A DNA stretch of 7,454 nt from Oscillospiraceae bacterium (GCA_031271525.1 JAISVO010000099.1:1-7454); one strand, 5' to 3'; shown: positions 1 to 6,728, numbered from the stretch's first letter. Notes: generated from the letters alone by a model not told the origin. Numbers and translations: made by a program.

Positions 1-1
1 G

Positions 2-1228
2 CTGCCGCAGGCTCTGGCGGCGCAAAAAACCCTGCGGGAGAAGACCGGGCCCGGGAGCGAGTTCACCGATTGGGTTACCTTACCGGGCGACTATGACAAG
101 GACGAGATCCGCCGGGTTAAGGAAGCGGCGGCGCGGATTGCCGGGCGGAGCGAGGTGCTGGTGGTCATCGGGATCGGCGGCAGTTACCTCGGGAGCCGCG
201 CCGTGATCGATTTCCTCCTGTCCCCCTATTACAACGGCACGCCGGGCAAGACAACGCCGGACATCTTGTTTGCCGGGAACAACCTGTCCGGGGACGCGCT
301 GCAAAAGCTGACCGAGCGGATCGGCGAACGGGATTTTTCCGTGAACATCATCTCCAAGTCGGGCGGTACCACCGAACCCGCCGTGGCGTTCCGCTATTTC
401 CGAGCGCTTGCCGAGAAACGGTACGGCAAGGACGGCGCGAGACAGCGCATTGTCGCGACCACCGACAAAGCAAGGGGTATCCTAAAGACCCTGAGCAACG
501 CCGAGGGGTATGAGACGTTTGTCATACCGGACGGGGTGGGCGGACGCTACTCGGTGCTGACCCCGGTGGGTCTGCTGCCGATCGCCGCCGCCGGGATCGA
601 CATTGACGCGCTGCTGCGCGGCGCCGCCGCCATGATGGATTCCTGCGCAAACGCCCCGGACAACGCAGCGGTCCGGTATGCCGCCGCGCGGAACGCGCTC
701 TACCAAAGCGGGAAGAAGACCGAGGTCCTCGCGAGCTTCGATCCCGACTTCGTTTATATGGGCGAGTGGTGGAAACAGCTCTACGGCGAGAGCGAGGGCA
801 AGGAGCTGAAGGGTATTTTCCCCGCCGCCGTGAGTTACACCGCCGACCTCCATTCGATGGGTCAATATATGCAGCAGGGTGAACGCACCCTCTTCGAGAC
901 GTTTGTTCGCACCGATATGCCGGCGGGCGGTCTGGCCGTTGAAAACGACACTGCCAACGCCGACGGGCTGAATTTCTTGGCCGGGAAGACAGTGGACGAG
1001 ATCAACGACGCCGCGTATCAGGGCACGAAGAAAGCCCATACCGACGGCGGCGTTCCCTGCTTAGTGATCGAGGCGGGTCCGAAGAACGCCGGGACGCTGG
1101 GGCAGTTGATCTACTTCTTCGAATACGCTTGCGGCGTATCGGGGTATATGCTGGGCGTTAACCCCTTCGATCAGCCCGGGGTCGAGGCGTATAAGAAGAA
1201 TATGTTTACCCTGCTGGGAAAACCGTAA
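2..1228 (+). CDS. pgi: Glucose-6-phosphate isomerase, 5'-truncated by window edge
   Basis: Interconverts glucose-6-phosphate and fructose-6-phosphate in glycolysis and gluconeogenesis, in the cytoplasm. The frame is open from base 2, and the residues before the first possible in-window start (GTG 155) already fit the family (EKTGPGSEF, then a DLPxxYDK-like stretch), so the true start lies upstream. From memory of the roughly 450-residue Bacillus enzyme, about 30-40 residues are missing. In fragment numbering, a sugar-phosphate-binding GIGGSYLG lies near 57-64, SKSGGTTEP at 118-126, the PGI signature DGVGGRYSVLTPVG at 177-190, GESEGK at 262-267 (catalytic Glu by homology), DLHSMGQ with its His near 284, and the second signature GYMLGVNPFDQPGVEAYKK at 381-399 with the catalytic Lys near 398. 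The protein ends at LLGKP, about 15 residues shorter than Bacillus Pgi, as in some relatives. A hairpin and T-run follow the TAA stop. Identification is secure. Confidence 0.97.
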   Translation: MPQALAAQKTLREKTGPGSEFTDWVTLPGDYDKDEIRRVKEAAARIAGRSEVLVVIGIGGSYLGSRAVIDFLLSPYYNGTPGKTTPDILFAGNNLSGDALQKLTERIGERDFSVNIISKSGGTTEPAVAFRYFRALAEKRYGKDGARQRIVATTDKARGILKTLSNAEGYETFVIPDGVGGRYSVLTPVGLLPIAAAGIDIDALLRGAAAMMDSCANAPDNAAVRYAAARNALYQSGKKTEVLASFDPDFVYMGEWWKQLYGESEGKELKGIFPAAVSYTADLHSMGQYMQQGERTLFETFVRTDMPAGGLAVENDTANADGLNFLAGKTVDEINDAAYQGTKKAHTDGGVPCLVIEAGPKNAGTLGQLIYFFEYACGVSGYMLGVNPFDQPGVEAYKKNMFTLLGKP

Positions 1229-1244
1229 GAAGATAAGCGGAAGC

Positions 1245-1302
1245 CCTCCCGGCCCTTCGGAAAAGGGCGGAGGAACTGCAAAAAAATCCCCTTTCTTTTT
1301 TT
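1245..1302 (+). terminator. Candidate terminator downstream of pgi
   Basis: An imperfect hairpin lies 16 nt after the pgi stop. CCTCC (1245-1249) pairs with GGAGG (1269-1273), and GCCC (1252-1255) pairs with GGGC (1265-1268), with a 2-nt bulge (1250-1251) and a 9-nt loop. It is followed by seven A (1280-1286) and by C plus seven T at 1295-1302. The T-run starts about 21 nt after the stem, so this is not a textbook intrinsic terminator. An alternative fold, AAAGGG (1262-1267) with CCCTTT (1289-1294), would put the T-run directly after the stem but has a 21-nt loop. Termination here is plausible because the next gene has a different function and a longer spacer than the genes beyond it. Read-through is also possible. 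Confidence 0.4.
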
Positions 1303-1341
1303 CGGGTTTCATGATACACTATTTTGAACGAACGTATAGAC

Positions 1342-1347
1342 AAGGGG
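1342..1347 (+). promoter_or_regulatory. Ribosome binding site that sets the aminotransferase start
   Basis: AAGGGG sits 6 nt before ATG 1354. The alternative in-frame start TTG 1324 has no purine-rich site upstream (the preceding bases are TTTCATGATACACTAT). The ATG is therefore preferred, which removes ten residues from the longest open frame. No convincing promoter is visible upstream. TACACT at 1315-1320 resembles a weak -10 box, but nothing like TTGACA stands 16-18 nt before it. Confidence 0.65.
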
Positions 1348-1353
1348 AATGGT

Positions 1354-2520
1354 ATGGTATTTTCCCATCGCGTCGCGGCGCTGAAGCCCTCCGCAATCCG
1401 TGAGATCCTAAAGGCTCCCAGCGATCCGGAAACGATCACGCTGGCTGCGGGGAACCCTTCCCCGGACGCGTTCCCGGCGGCCGAAATGGCGGCGCTGGCG
1501 GCCGAAATCTTCTCAACAAACCCGTCGGGAGCGTTGCAATACGGTATCTCCGAAGGGTATACGCCCCTGCGCGAACGGACCCGAAAACGCGTTTTTGAAA
1601 AATATGGCGCCGGGAGGGACGCCGACGATCTCATCATCACGAGCGGAGGTCAGCAGGTCGTCGAGCTGACCGCGAAAACCCTCATCAACGAGGGCGACAC
1701 GGTGATCTGCGAAACCCCGAGTTTCATCGGCTCCCTCAACGCCCTCCGCTCCTACGGGGCAAACCTTGTCGGCGTTCCCTGCAACGGCGCCGGTATGGAT
1801 GCCGACGGGTTGGAGCGGGCGCTTCGGGATCACCCCGAGGCGAAGCTGATATACACCATTCCGACCTTCCAAAACCCCACCGGCGAGGTCATGCCGCTCT
1901 CCTCCCGGATACGGCTGCTGGAACTTGCCGCGCAATACGGAACAGTTGTTCTGGAGGACGACCCGTACCGTGAGTTACGCTACGGCGGAGAGGCAATCCC
2001 CCCCATCAAGGCACTGGATACCGACGGGCGGGTGATCTATGCCGGAAGCTTCTCCAAAATCATCGCGCCGGGGATCCGGCTGGGCTACGCCCTCGCGCAA
2101 AAAGAGCTGATCGCGAAGATGACCGCGGCGAAGCAGGTCAGCGACGTACACAGCAATCTCTTCTTCCAAATCCTCGTCGAGCGGTATATGGCGGAGTACG
2201 ACATCGACGCCCATATCGGGAAATGCCGCGCCCTTTACAAAATCCGGCGGGACACGATGGATGCCGCCTTGCAAAAATACATGCCGGACGCCCGATGGAT
2301 CGTCCCCGAGGGGGGACTGTTCCTTTGGGTGAAACTTCCGGGCGGGCGGGACGGTACGGAGTTCTGCCGATCAGCCAAGGAGAAGAAGGTGATGGCGGTG
2401 CCGGGGAGCGCCTTCCTCCCCGATGAAAACGGCGCTTCCGACGCGATACGGCTGAATTTCTCCCTCCCCACCCCGAAGCAAATTGAAATCGGCGTAGAAA
2501 GGCTAGGGTCAAACTTATGA
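1354..2520 (+). CDS. PLP-dependent class I/II aminotransferase (LysN/AadAT/MocR-like, no HTH)
   Basis: A fold-type I, pyridoxal-phosphate aminotransferase of 388 residues, cytoplasmic. Visible motifs from ATG 1354 are an AAGNPSPDAFP substrate-loop region (31-41), LQYGISEGY (61-69), TSGGQQ (96-101), TFQNPTG (171-177) with the PLP-contacting Asn174, EDDPY (201-205) with Asp203 for the pyridine nitrogen, SFSKIIAPGIRLGY (232-245) with the Schiff-base Lys235, and an Arg near 366 (IRLNFS) that should bind the substrate carboxylate. The pattern is that of the 2-aminoadipate/kynurenine/aromatic aminotransferase subgroup, which also forms the C-terminal half of MocR/GntR regulators. Here there is no N-terminal winged helix, so it is an enzyme rather than a regulator. 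The true amino donor cannot be told from the sequence. Its TGA stop overlaps the trpS ATG by 4 nt, so the two are probably cotranscribed and translationally coupled. The longer TTG 1324 start is possible but lacks a ribosome binding site. Confidence 0.92.
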   Translation: MVFSHRVAALKPSAIREILKAPSDPETITLAAGNPSPDAFPAAEMAALAAEIFSTNPSGALQYGISEGYTPLRERTRKRVFEKYGAGRDADDLIITSGGQQVVELTAKTLINEGDTVICETPSFIGSLNALRSYGANLVGVPCNGAGMDADGLERALRDHPEAKLIYTIPTFQNPTGEVMPLSSRIRLLELAAQYGTVVLEDDPYRELRYGGEAIPPIKALDTDGRVIYAGSFSKIIAPGIRLGYALAQKELIAKMTAAKQVSDVHSNLFFQILVERYMAEYDIDAHIGKCRALYKIRRDTMDAALQKYMPDARWIVPEGGLFLWVKLPGGRDGTEFCRSAKEKKVMAVPGSAFLPDENGASDAIRLNFSLPTPKQIEIGVERLGSNL

Positions 2521-3509
2521 AAACCGCCTTTTCCGGTATCCAGCCGACTGCGATTCCAACCATCGGGAACTACCTCGGCGCGCTCCGCAACTGGGTGGCG
2601 CTCAGCAAGACCCACCGTTGCGTATACAGTGTCGTCGACATGCACGCGATCACGGTGCGGCAGGACCCTGAAAATCTTCGGAAACGCGTCCGTGAGGTCT
2701 ACGCGTTGATTCTGGCATGTGAACCGGACCCGGAAAATACCGTGCTGTATGTTCAGAGCCATGTGGCGGCCCACGCCGAGCTGAGCTGGATCCTGAGCAA
2801 CTACACGATGTTCGGCGAGCTGAACCGGATGACGCAGTTCAAAGACAAGTCGGCGAAACACGCGGACAACATCAACGCCGGCCTGTTCACCTACCCGGTT
2901 CTCCAAGCGGCCGACATCCTCCTCTACGACGCGGATGTCGTCCCCATCGGCGAGGACCAGAAACAGCACTTGGAGCTGGCACGGGACATCGCCCTCCGCT
3001 TCAACGGCATCTATGGGAATGTGTTCGTCGTGCCCGAGCCGATGATTCCAAAGACCGGAGCGCGGATTATGAGTCTGCTTGACCCGGCCCGAAAGATGGA
3101 TAAATCCGACCCCAACCCGGGTGGCTATATCTCGATGCTGGACAGCCGGGACGCCGTCATCACCAAGTGCAGGCGCGCCGTCACTGATTCCGGCTCCGAT
3201 GTGCGCTACGACCCTGTGGAAAAGCCGGGCGTATCCAACCTGATGACGATATACGCTATCTGCACCGGGAAGACGCTCGAAGAAACGGAGAGCGATTTCG
3301 CGGGGAGCGGCTACGGCGCGTTCAAAACCGCTGTCGGCGAGGCCGCCGACGCGCTCCTCGACCCGATCCGCCGGAGGGCGCAAACCTTGATCCAGTCCCC
3401 AACTCACCTAGATCGCCTGATGGCGCGGGAAGCCGAGCGCGCCCACGCGGTCGCCGACCCGGTCCTCCGCCGGGTGCGGGAGGTCATAGGACTGCTGCCC
3501 CGTAAGTAG
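2517..3509 (+). CDS. trpS: Tryptophanyl-tRNA synthetase
   Basis: Charges tRNA-Trp with tryptophan, using ATP; a class Ic synthetase of 330 residues, the normal length for the bacterial enzyme. FSGIQPTAIPTIGNYLGAL at 5-23 carries the TIGN form of the HIGH motif (15-18). MTQFKDKS (105-112), the QAADILLYDAD stretch (130-140) with the Asp that recognises the indole nitrogen (about 133 by alignment to the Bacillus enzyme), GEDQKQH (145-151) and GARIMSLLDP (181-190) follow. The KMSKS loop is KMDKSD at 193-198, with Asp where Bacillus has Ser. KPGVSNL (236-242) lies in the C-terminal domain. The start ATG overlaps the previous gene's stop as ATGA, with GAAAGG and AGGG at 2497-2508 as ribosome binding sequence. 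No T-box leader is visible directly upstream; any such element would have to precede the aminotransferase, and the 125-nt spacer there is too short for a full one. Confidence 0.97.
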   Translation: MKTAFSGIQPTAIPTIGNYLGALRNWVALSKTHRCVYSVVDMHAITVRQDPENLRKRVREVYALILACEPDPENTVLYVQSHVAAHAELSWILSNYTMFGELNRMTQFKDKSAKHADNINAGLFTYPVLQAADILLYDADVVPIGEDQKQHLELARDIALRFNGIYGNVFVVPEPMIPKTGARIMSLLDPARKMDKSDPNPGGYISMLDSRDAVITKCRRAVTDSGSDVRYDPVEKPGVSNLMTIYAICTGKTLEETESDFAGSGYGAFKTAVGEAADALLDPIRRRAQTLIQSPTHLDRLMAREAERAHAVADPVLRRVREVIGLLPRK

Positions 3510-3534
3510 GGGCACAAAAGAGAGAGGCGTTTGT

Positions 3535-4665
3535 ATGCCCGGAAACGCGCTGTTTATCACCGACCCCGGCGCTTTTTATAACGTACTGTTCGCGCTTGCC
3601 GCCGCGTTGATCGTTTCGTTTGCCGTCACGCCGCTGGTTCGTCTGCTCGCGAATAAGGTTGGAGCGGTGGACGACCCCAACCGCGACGACCGGAGGGTCC
3701 ACACCTCTCCTGTCCCGAGGCTCGGGGGGCTTGCCATCTTCTTGGGCTTTATGGCCGCGATCTTTGTTTTTGGGAGCGGGCACTTCGACCGTCAGATGGG
3801 CGGCATCCTCACCGGCGCGGTGATCATTGTGACCGTCGGCGCGATCGACGATGTGCTGTCCCTCCCGTGGTGGGTAAAGCTCGGCGGCCAGATCGCCGCC
3901 GCGCTGGTTCCGGTATTCTGCGGGCTGCGGGTCGGCGTATTGACGGCCCCCTTCATCACGCCGGAGGGGACGATCACTCTGGGTGTCCTCAACATCCCGA
4001 TCACCATACTCTGGATTATAGGGATCACCAACGCGGTCAACTTAATTGACGGGTTGGACGGACTCGCAGTCGGAGTCTCGGGGATCGCCTCGATTTCCAT
4101 GCTGTTGATTTCCATTGCGACCGGGAACCCCGCGGCGGCACTGCTGACGGCGGCGCTTGCCGGAGGATGCCTTGGGTTCCTGCCGTACAATTTCAACCCG
4201 GCGAGGCTCTTCATGGGGGACAGCGGTTCGCTCTTTTTAGGGTATATCCTATCCTGCGCCTCAATATTGGGGTTATTTAAGTTCTATGCCGTCATCTCCT
4301 TTGCCGTACCCTTCCTGATCCTTGGGCTTCCCATCTTCGACACGGCGGCAGCCTTTGTCCGGAGACTCGCGAAAGGGCAGAACCCGCTGAGCCACGGAGA
4401 CCGGAAGCATGTTCACCATCGCTTGATCGATATGGGCTTTTCGCAGAAGCAGGCGGTCGCCATCCTCTACAGCGTCTCGGCGGTGCTGGGACTGTCCGCC
4501 GTCGTGCTGACCACCTCGGGCGAGCTCCGTGTGCTGATCCTCCTCATCGCTGTTCTCGCCGCGGGATCCGTGTATATCGCTCTCGCCGGCAAAAACGGAA
4601 AGTCAACCCCGCCGCCGTCCGGCTCGGAGGACGCCGGCGGGACGGATAAGGAGGAACCCCTTTGA
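3535..4665 (+). CDS. tagO: Undecaprenyl-phosphate GlcNAc-1-phosphate transferase (TagO/WecA family)
   Basis: An integral membrane enzyme (376 residues) that moves GlcNAc-1-phosphate from UDP-GlcNAc to undecaprenyl phosphate, the first step of wall teichoic acid linkage-unit or other envelope polysaccharide synthesis. About 11 hydrophobic segments alternate with the family's cytoplasmic loops: VDDPNRDDRRVHTSPVPRLGG at 45-65 (the VPRxGG signature), GAIDDVLSL (102-110) with the Mg-binding DD pair at 105-106, NLIDGLDGLAVG (169-180), FMGDSGSLFLGY (226-237), and the HGDRKHVHHR loop (287-296) typical of WecA/TagO rather than MraY, which lacks this HHR form. The tail after about 352 is hydrophilic (KSTPPPSGSEDAGG). 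AGAGAGG-like sequence at 3521-3527 lies 7 nt before the ATG. A 25-nt gap separates it from trpS, and its TGA overlaps the next start. The lipid product is inferred from family and from the neighbouring epimerase. Confidence 0.93.
   Translation: MPGNALFITDPGAFYNVLFALAAALIVSFAVTPLVRLLANKVGAVDDPNRDDRRVHTSPVPRLGGLAIFLGFMAAIFVFGSGHFDRQMGGILTGAVIIVTVGAIDDVLSLPWWVKLGGQIAAALVPVFCGLRVGVLTAPFITPEGTITLGVLNIPITILWIIGITNAVNLIDGLDGLAVGVSGIASISMLLISIATGNPAAALLTAALAGGCLGFLPYNFNPARLFMGDSGSLFLGYILSCASILGLFKFYAVISFAVPFLILGLPIFDTAAAFVRRLAKGQNPLSHGDRKHVHHRLIDMGFSQKQAVAILYSVSAVLGLSAVVLTTSGELRVLILLIAVLAAGSVYIALAGKNGKSTPPPSGSEDAGGTDKEEPL
4648..4654 (+). promoter_or_regulatory. Ribosome binding site for the TTG start of the epimerase
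   Basis: AAGGAGG, a near-perfect Shine-Dalgarno sequence inside the end of tagO, is 7 nt before TTG 4662. The next in-frame ATG (4683) is about 28 nt away and has no such site, and starting there would cut into the conserved first beta strand. TTG 4662 is therefore the likely start, giving a TTGA overlap with the tagO stop. Confidence 0.8.
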
Positions 4666-5816
4666 AACCCAAAACGATCGTGATGAGCGTCTTCGGGGCG
4701 CGCCCCGACGCCGTGAAGATGGCGCCGCTGGTTTTGAAGCTTGCCGCCGAACCTGAGATCCACAGCGTTTGCTGCGTCACCGGACAGCACCGGCAGATGC
4801 TGGACGGGATCCTCGGGCAGTTCAACATCAAGCCGGATTATGACTTGGACATCATGACCCCCCGGCAGTCCCTCGCCGATATCACCGCCAGAACGTTAAC
4901 CGGGATGGACGCTGTTTTTAACGAGCTGCGCCCCGACCTTGTCCTGACCCACGGGGACACCTCCACCGGTTTCAGCGCGACCCTCGCGGCGTTCTACCAT
5001 CAGATTCCGGTCGGGCATGTCGAGGCGGGGCTCCGCACCGGCGCGCGGTACTCCCCTTTTCCCGAGGAGATGAACCGGCAGGTAGTCTCCCGACTCGCGA
5101 CCCTTCACTTCTGCCCCACCGAGGGTAACCGAAAAAACCTTGAGGCCGAGAAGACCTCCGGCTCGATATACGTCACCGGGAACACCGTTATCGACGCGCT
5201 TGCGATGACGGTGCGGGAGGGCTACGAGTTTGAGAACCCCGCTCTGCGGGGTCTGGCCGCCGACAGACGGCGGATCTTGACCGTTACCGCCCACCGGCGG
5301 GAGAATTACGGCGCGCCGCTGGAGAGTATCTGCGCTGCGCTGCTGGACCTCCGCGACCGCAACCCGGATGTTGTGATTGTCTACCCCGTTCACCTCAGCC
5401 CGGCGGTGCGGGACACCGTCCTGCCCCTGCTTTCGGGTCAAGAGCGGATTGTACTGACCGATCCGGTGGGTTTTTTGGATATGTGCAACCTGATGGCGAG
5501 GTCGTATCTCGTCCTCACCGATTCGGGCGGTTTACAGGAGGAAGCGCCCGCGCTGGGCAAACCCGTGCTGGTGATGCGGCGGGAGACCGAACGCCCCGAA
5601 GCGGTCGAAGCCGGGACGGTTAAGCTGGTGGGCGTCGAGCGGGAAGCGATTACGGACGCCGCACAGACGCTGCTGGATGACCCCGAAACCTATCGGGCGA
5701 TGGCGAAGGCGGTCAATCCATATGGCGACGGGTTCGCGAGCGAGCGGATTACCGCCGCCGTAAAGCTGTTTACCGGACTGTCAAACGAAGGACCCGAACC
5801 CTTCGGCCCGCGATGA
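4662..5816 (+). CDS. wecB: UDP-N-acetylglucosamine 2-epimerase, non-hydrolysing
   Basis: Interconverts UDP-GlcNAc and UDP-ManNAc (called MnaA in Bacillus); a cytoplasmic GT-B-fold enzyme of 384 residues, the usual length. Motifs are VFGARPDAVKMAPLV (10-24), VTGQHRQML (39-47) with residues of the UDP-GlcNAc allosteric site, LTHGDTSTG (95-103) with catalytic-type Asp99, HVEAGLRTG (119-127) with Glu121, YSPFPEEMNR (130-139), VTGNTVIDAL (171-180), TAHRREN (209-215), YPVH (241-244), LTDSGGLQEEAP (285-296) and RETERPEAVEAGT (307-319) in the C-terminal nucleotide-binding half. The first motif is usually FGTRPEA; here it is FGARPDA, a conservative Glu to Asp change. The TTG start is chosen from the strong upstream AAGGAGG. 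It overlaps tagO by 4 nt and the next gene by 4 nt. With TagO it supplies the GlcNAc-ManNAc steps of teichoic acid linkage units; no ManNAc transferase (TagA) is seen in the window, so the final polymer is unknown. Confidence 0.96.
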   Translation: MKPKTIVMSVFGARPDAVKMAPLVLKLAAEPEIHSVCCVTGQHRQMLDGILGQFNIKPDYDLDIMTPRQSLADITARTLTGMDAVFNELRPDLVLTHGDTSTGFSATLAAFYHQIPVGHVEAGLRTGARYSPFPEEMNRQVVSRLATLHFCPTEGNRKNLEAEKTSGSIYVTGNTVIDALAMTVREGYEFENPALRGLAADRRRILTVTAHRRENYGAPLESICAALLDLRDRNPDVVIVYPVHLSPAVRDTVLPLLSGQERIVLTDPVGFLDMCNLMARSYLVLTDSGGLQEEAPALGKPVLVMRRETERPEAVEAGTVKLVGVEREAITDAAQTLLDDPETYRAMAKAVNPYGDGFASERITAAVKLFTGLSNEGPEPFGPR

Positions 5817-6562
5817 ACCGAAAACGCTTGACAATCCTGTCGGTAGCGGCTGCGATTGCCTTGGCCGCAAGCCTTGTGGTCGGCGTGTGGTTTTCCTATT
5901 TCACGGGGCGGGGCGAGGGATTCGTCCTGCCTTCTCCCATGCAACCGGGATTTTCCCCCGAAGACCCGATCCCCTCCTCCGGCGGCGTCGGGTTCACCCC
6001 CGTCAACGTAGACGCCGGCAATGTTGTGGCTCTGCTGACCGCGATCACCCGCCCGTACGCTTACAGCCAAACAGTCCTCCGCACCGTCTATTGGGAGGGT
6101 GGGCAGAGCGTGACGACCCATCATGTGGCGGTGCGGGGGGACGCGACTCGGATCGAAACCGAAGAAGACGGAGGGGTGATCCTCAACCGGATCGTTACCC
6201 CCGAGCGGATCTACCTCTGGTCGGGCAGCATTGTCCCCTACCACGAGCTGAAGCCGGAGGATGCCGGCGCCGAGGATCTGAGCGGACTTCCCACTTGGGA
6301 GGACGCCGCGTCCCTGCCCCCGGACGACATCCTCGAAGCGGCGAGCTTTTACGAGGAAAACGAGCGCCGCCTGTCCGTCAAAACCCGCCAACCGGTCTAT
6401 ATCGCGGAATATGTGATCTCGCTGGATACCGGGCTGCTGGTGAGCGCCACCTATACCGACCCGGACGGCGGGGCGGCGTTTGCCTTTGTTGCCGGCGCGC
6501 CCGAGTTGGGCGACCCGGGCGACGCGCGGTTTACCCTGCCCGACGATTTGGTGGTGGGATGA
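5813..6562 (+). CDS. Membrane-anchored extracytoplasmic protein, possible LolA/RseB-like fold
   Basis: Function not recognised. The 249-residue protein begins MNRKRLT, followed by one hydrophobic segment (about 7-30), a Pro/Gly-rich linker (31-65) and a soluble domain. It has no cysteine at all, so it is not a lipoprotein; the segment is either an uncleaved anchor or a signal peptide, with the rest outside the cytoplasm. The soluble part opens with a helix-like VVALLTAIT (71-79), then alternating beta strands (YSQTVLRTVYW 84-94, HHVAVRGDATRIET 103-116, ERIYLWSG 131-138) and, near the end, YIAEYVISLDTGLLVSATY (196-214). That order of strands and the LDTG-type turn resemble LolA/LolB/RseB-like lipid-binding beta sheets; this is inference by pattern. 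Its ATG overlaps the wecB stop as ATGA and no ribosome binding site stands at normal spacing, so translation is probably coupled to wecB. A role in envelope polymer assembly or sensing is a guess from context. Confidence 0.8.
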   Translation: MNRKRLTILSVAAAIALAASLVVGVWFSYFTGRGEGFVLPSPMQPGFSPEDPIPSSGGVGFTPVNVDAGNVVALLTAITRPYAYSQTVLRTVYWEGGQSVTTHHVAVRGDATRIETEEDGGVILNRIVTPERIYLWSGSIVPYHELKPEDAGAEDLSGLPTWEDAASLPPDDILEAASFYEENERRLSVKTRQPVYIAEYVISLDTGLLVSATYTDPDGGAAFAFVAGAPELGDPGDARFTLPDDLVVG

Positions 6563-6568
6563 CGAATC

Positions 6569-6597
6569 AATTGACAGTGAACAGATAAAAATTAACA
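6569..6597 (+). repeat. AT-rich imperfect direct repeat
   Basis: AATTGACA at 6569-6576 recurs as AATTAACA at 6590-6597, 21 nt later, around a GACAGTGAACAG core. This AT-rich block lies directly after the stop of the preceding gene in an otherwise GC-rich region. Degenerate TTGACA/TGAACA/TTAACA strings of this kind often flank short palindromic repeats in Clostridia genomes (general recollection, not searched). TTGACA at 6571 looks like a -35 box, but no fitting -10 follows. Confidence 0.45.
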
Positions 6598-6601
6598 ACG
6601 G

Positions 6602-6640
6602 GCGGACGGGGACGTCGCGCGGGCGAATGGTGTTCGCCCG
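6602..6640. repeat. Two tandem hairpins, palindromic repeat remnant
   Basis: The first hairpin has GCG-GACG (6602-6608) pairing with CGTC-(G)-CGC (6613-6620), 7 bp with one bulged base and a 4-nt loop. The second has a perfect 8-bp stem, CGGGCGAA (6620-6627... pairing arm to 6627) with TTCGCCCG (6633-6640), and a 5-nt loop TGGTG. The two share or abut at base 6620, so they cannot both be fully paired there. Neither is followed by a T-run, so they are poor intrinsic terminators. The GGGCGAA-loop-TTCGCCC form resembles short interspersed palindromic repeats common in GC-rich Clostridia; membership is inference. They could still protect the 3' end of the upstream operon's mRNA. Confidence 0.5.
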
Positions 6641-6692
6641 GATAGGCTGCGCCCGCGGTTGCCCGGACTCTCCGTTTATGTGTATCGCACAA

Positions 6693-6706
6693 TCCGTCAA
6701 GACGGA
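6693..6706. promoter_or_regulatory. Perfect palindrome, candidate operator
   Basis: TCCGTC-AA-GACGGA is a perfect dyad with 6-nt arms and a 2-nt centre. Its midpoint is about 35 nt upstream of the start site predicted from the extended -10 at 6720-6728, so it covers the position of a -35 element. A weaker dyad, TGTG-TATCG-CACA (6679-6691), lies just upstream. A dimeric regulator bound here could repress or, given the poor -35, recruit polymerase. Whether the downstream AraC protein binds here is unknown; AraC proteins often use asymmetric or direct-repeat sites. Confidence 0.4.
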
Positions 6707-6719
6707 CGCCGCGCCGCCC

Positions 6720-6728
6720 TGTTATACT
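6720..6728 (+). promoter_or_regulatory. Extended -10 promoter for the AraC-family gene
   Basis: TGT-TATACT matches the extended -10 pattern TGn-TATAAT with one mismatch. No TTGACA-like hexamer is found 16-18 nt upstream, which fits an extended -10 promoter. The predicted transcription start near 6735 would leave a leader of only about 13 nt. Confidence 0.5.

Noticed and set aside
1324..1353. TTG start for the aminotransferase ten codons upstream
   Set aside because: No ribosome binding sequence precedes it, while ATG 1354 has AAGGGG at 6 nt. The extra residues (NERIDKGNG) add nothing recognisable.
1229..1353. T-box riboswitch upstream of the aminotransferase-trpS pair
   Set aside because: A T-box was expected as a possibility for a tRNA synthetase operon, but the 125-nt spacer is too short and no T-box core sequence (TGGNACCGCG-like) is seen.
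2235..3407. Long open frame of 390 codons on the minus strand
   Set aside because: It is antisense to trpS and the end of the aminotransferase gene, both certain by motif. It is a GC-driven shadow frame.
5887..6588. Plus-strand frame of 233 codons overlapping the membrane-anchored protein gene
   Set aside because: It is extremely Arg/Gly/Pro-rich, has no recognisable domain or good start site, and overlaps a better-supported gene in another frame.
6571..6599. TTGACA at 6571-6576 as the -35 box of a promoter
   Set aside because: At 16-17 nt spacing the downstream hexamers are TAACAA or AACAAC, poor -10 matches. The sequence fits better as part of the AT-rich direct repeat.
6620..6640. Perfect 8-bp hairpin as the operon's intrinsic terminator
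   Set aside because: The sequence after it (GATAGGCTGCGCCCG) has no T-run, so canonical intrinsic termination is unlikely; kept as a repeat or stability element.
5690..6700. Long open frame of 336 codons on the minus strand
   Set aside because: It lies antisense to the end of wecB and the whole membrane-anchored protein gene, has low-complexity Gly/Arg-rich sequence without family motifs, and the plus-strand gene has a coupled start and a clear membrane segment. High GC content explains it.
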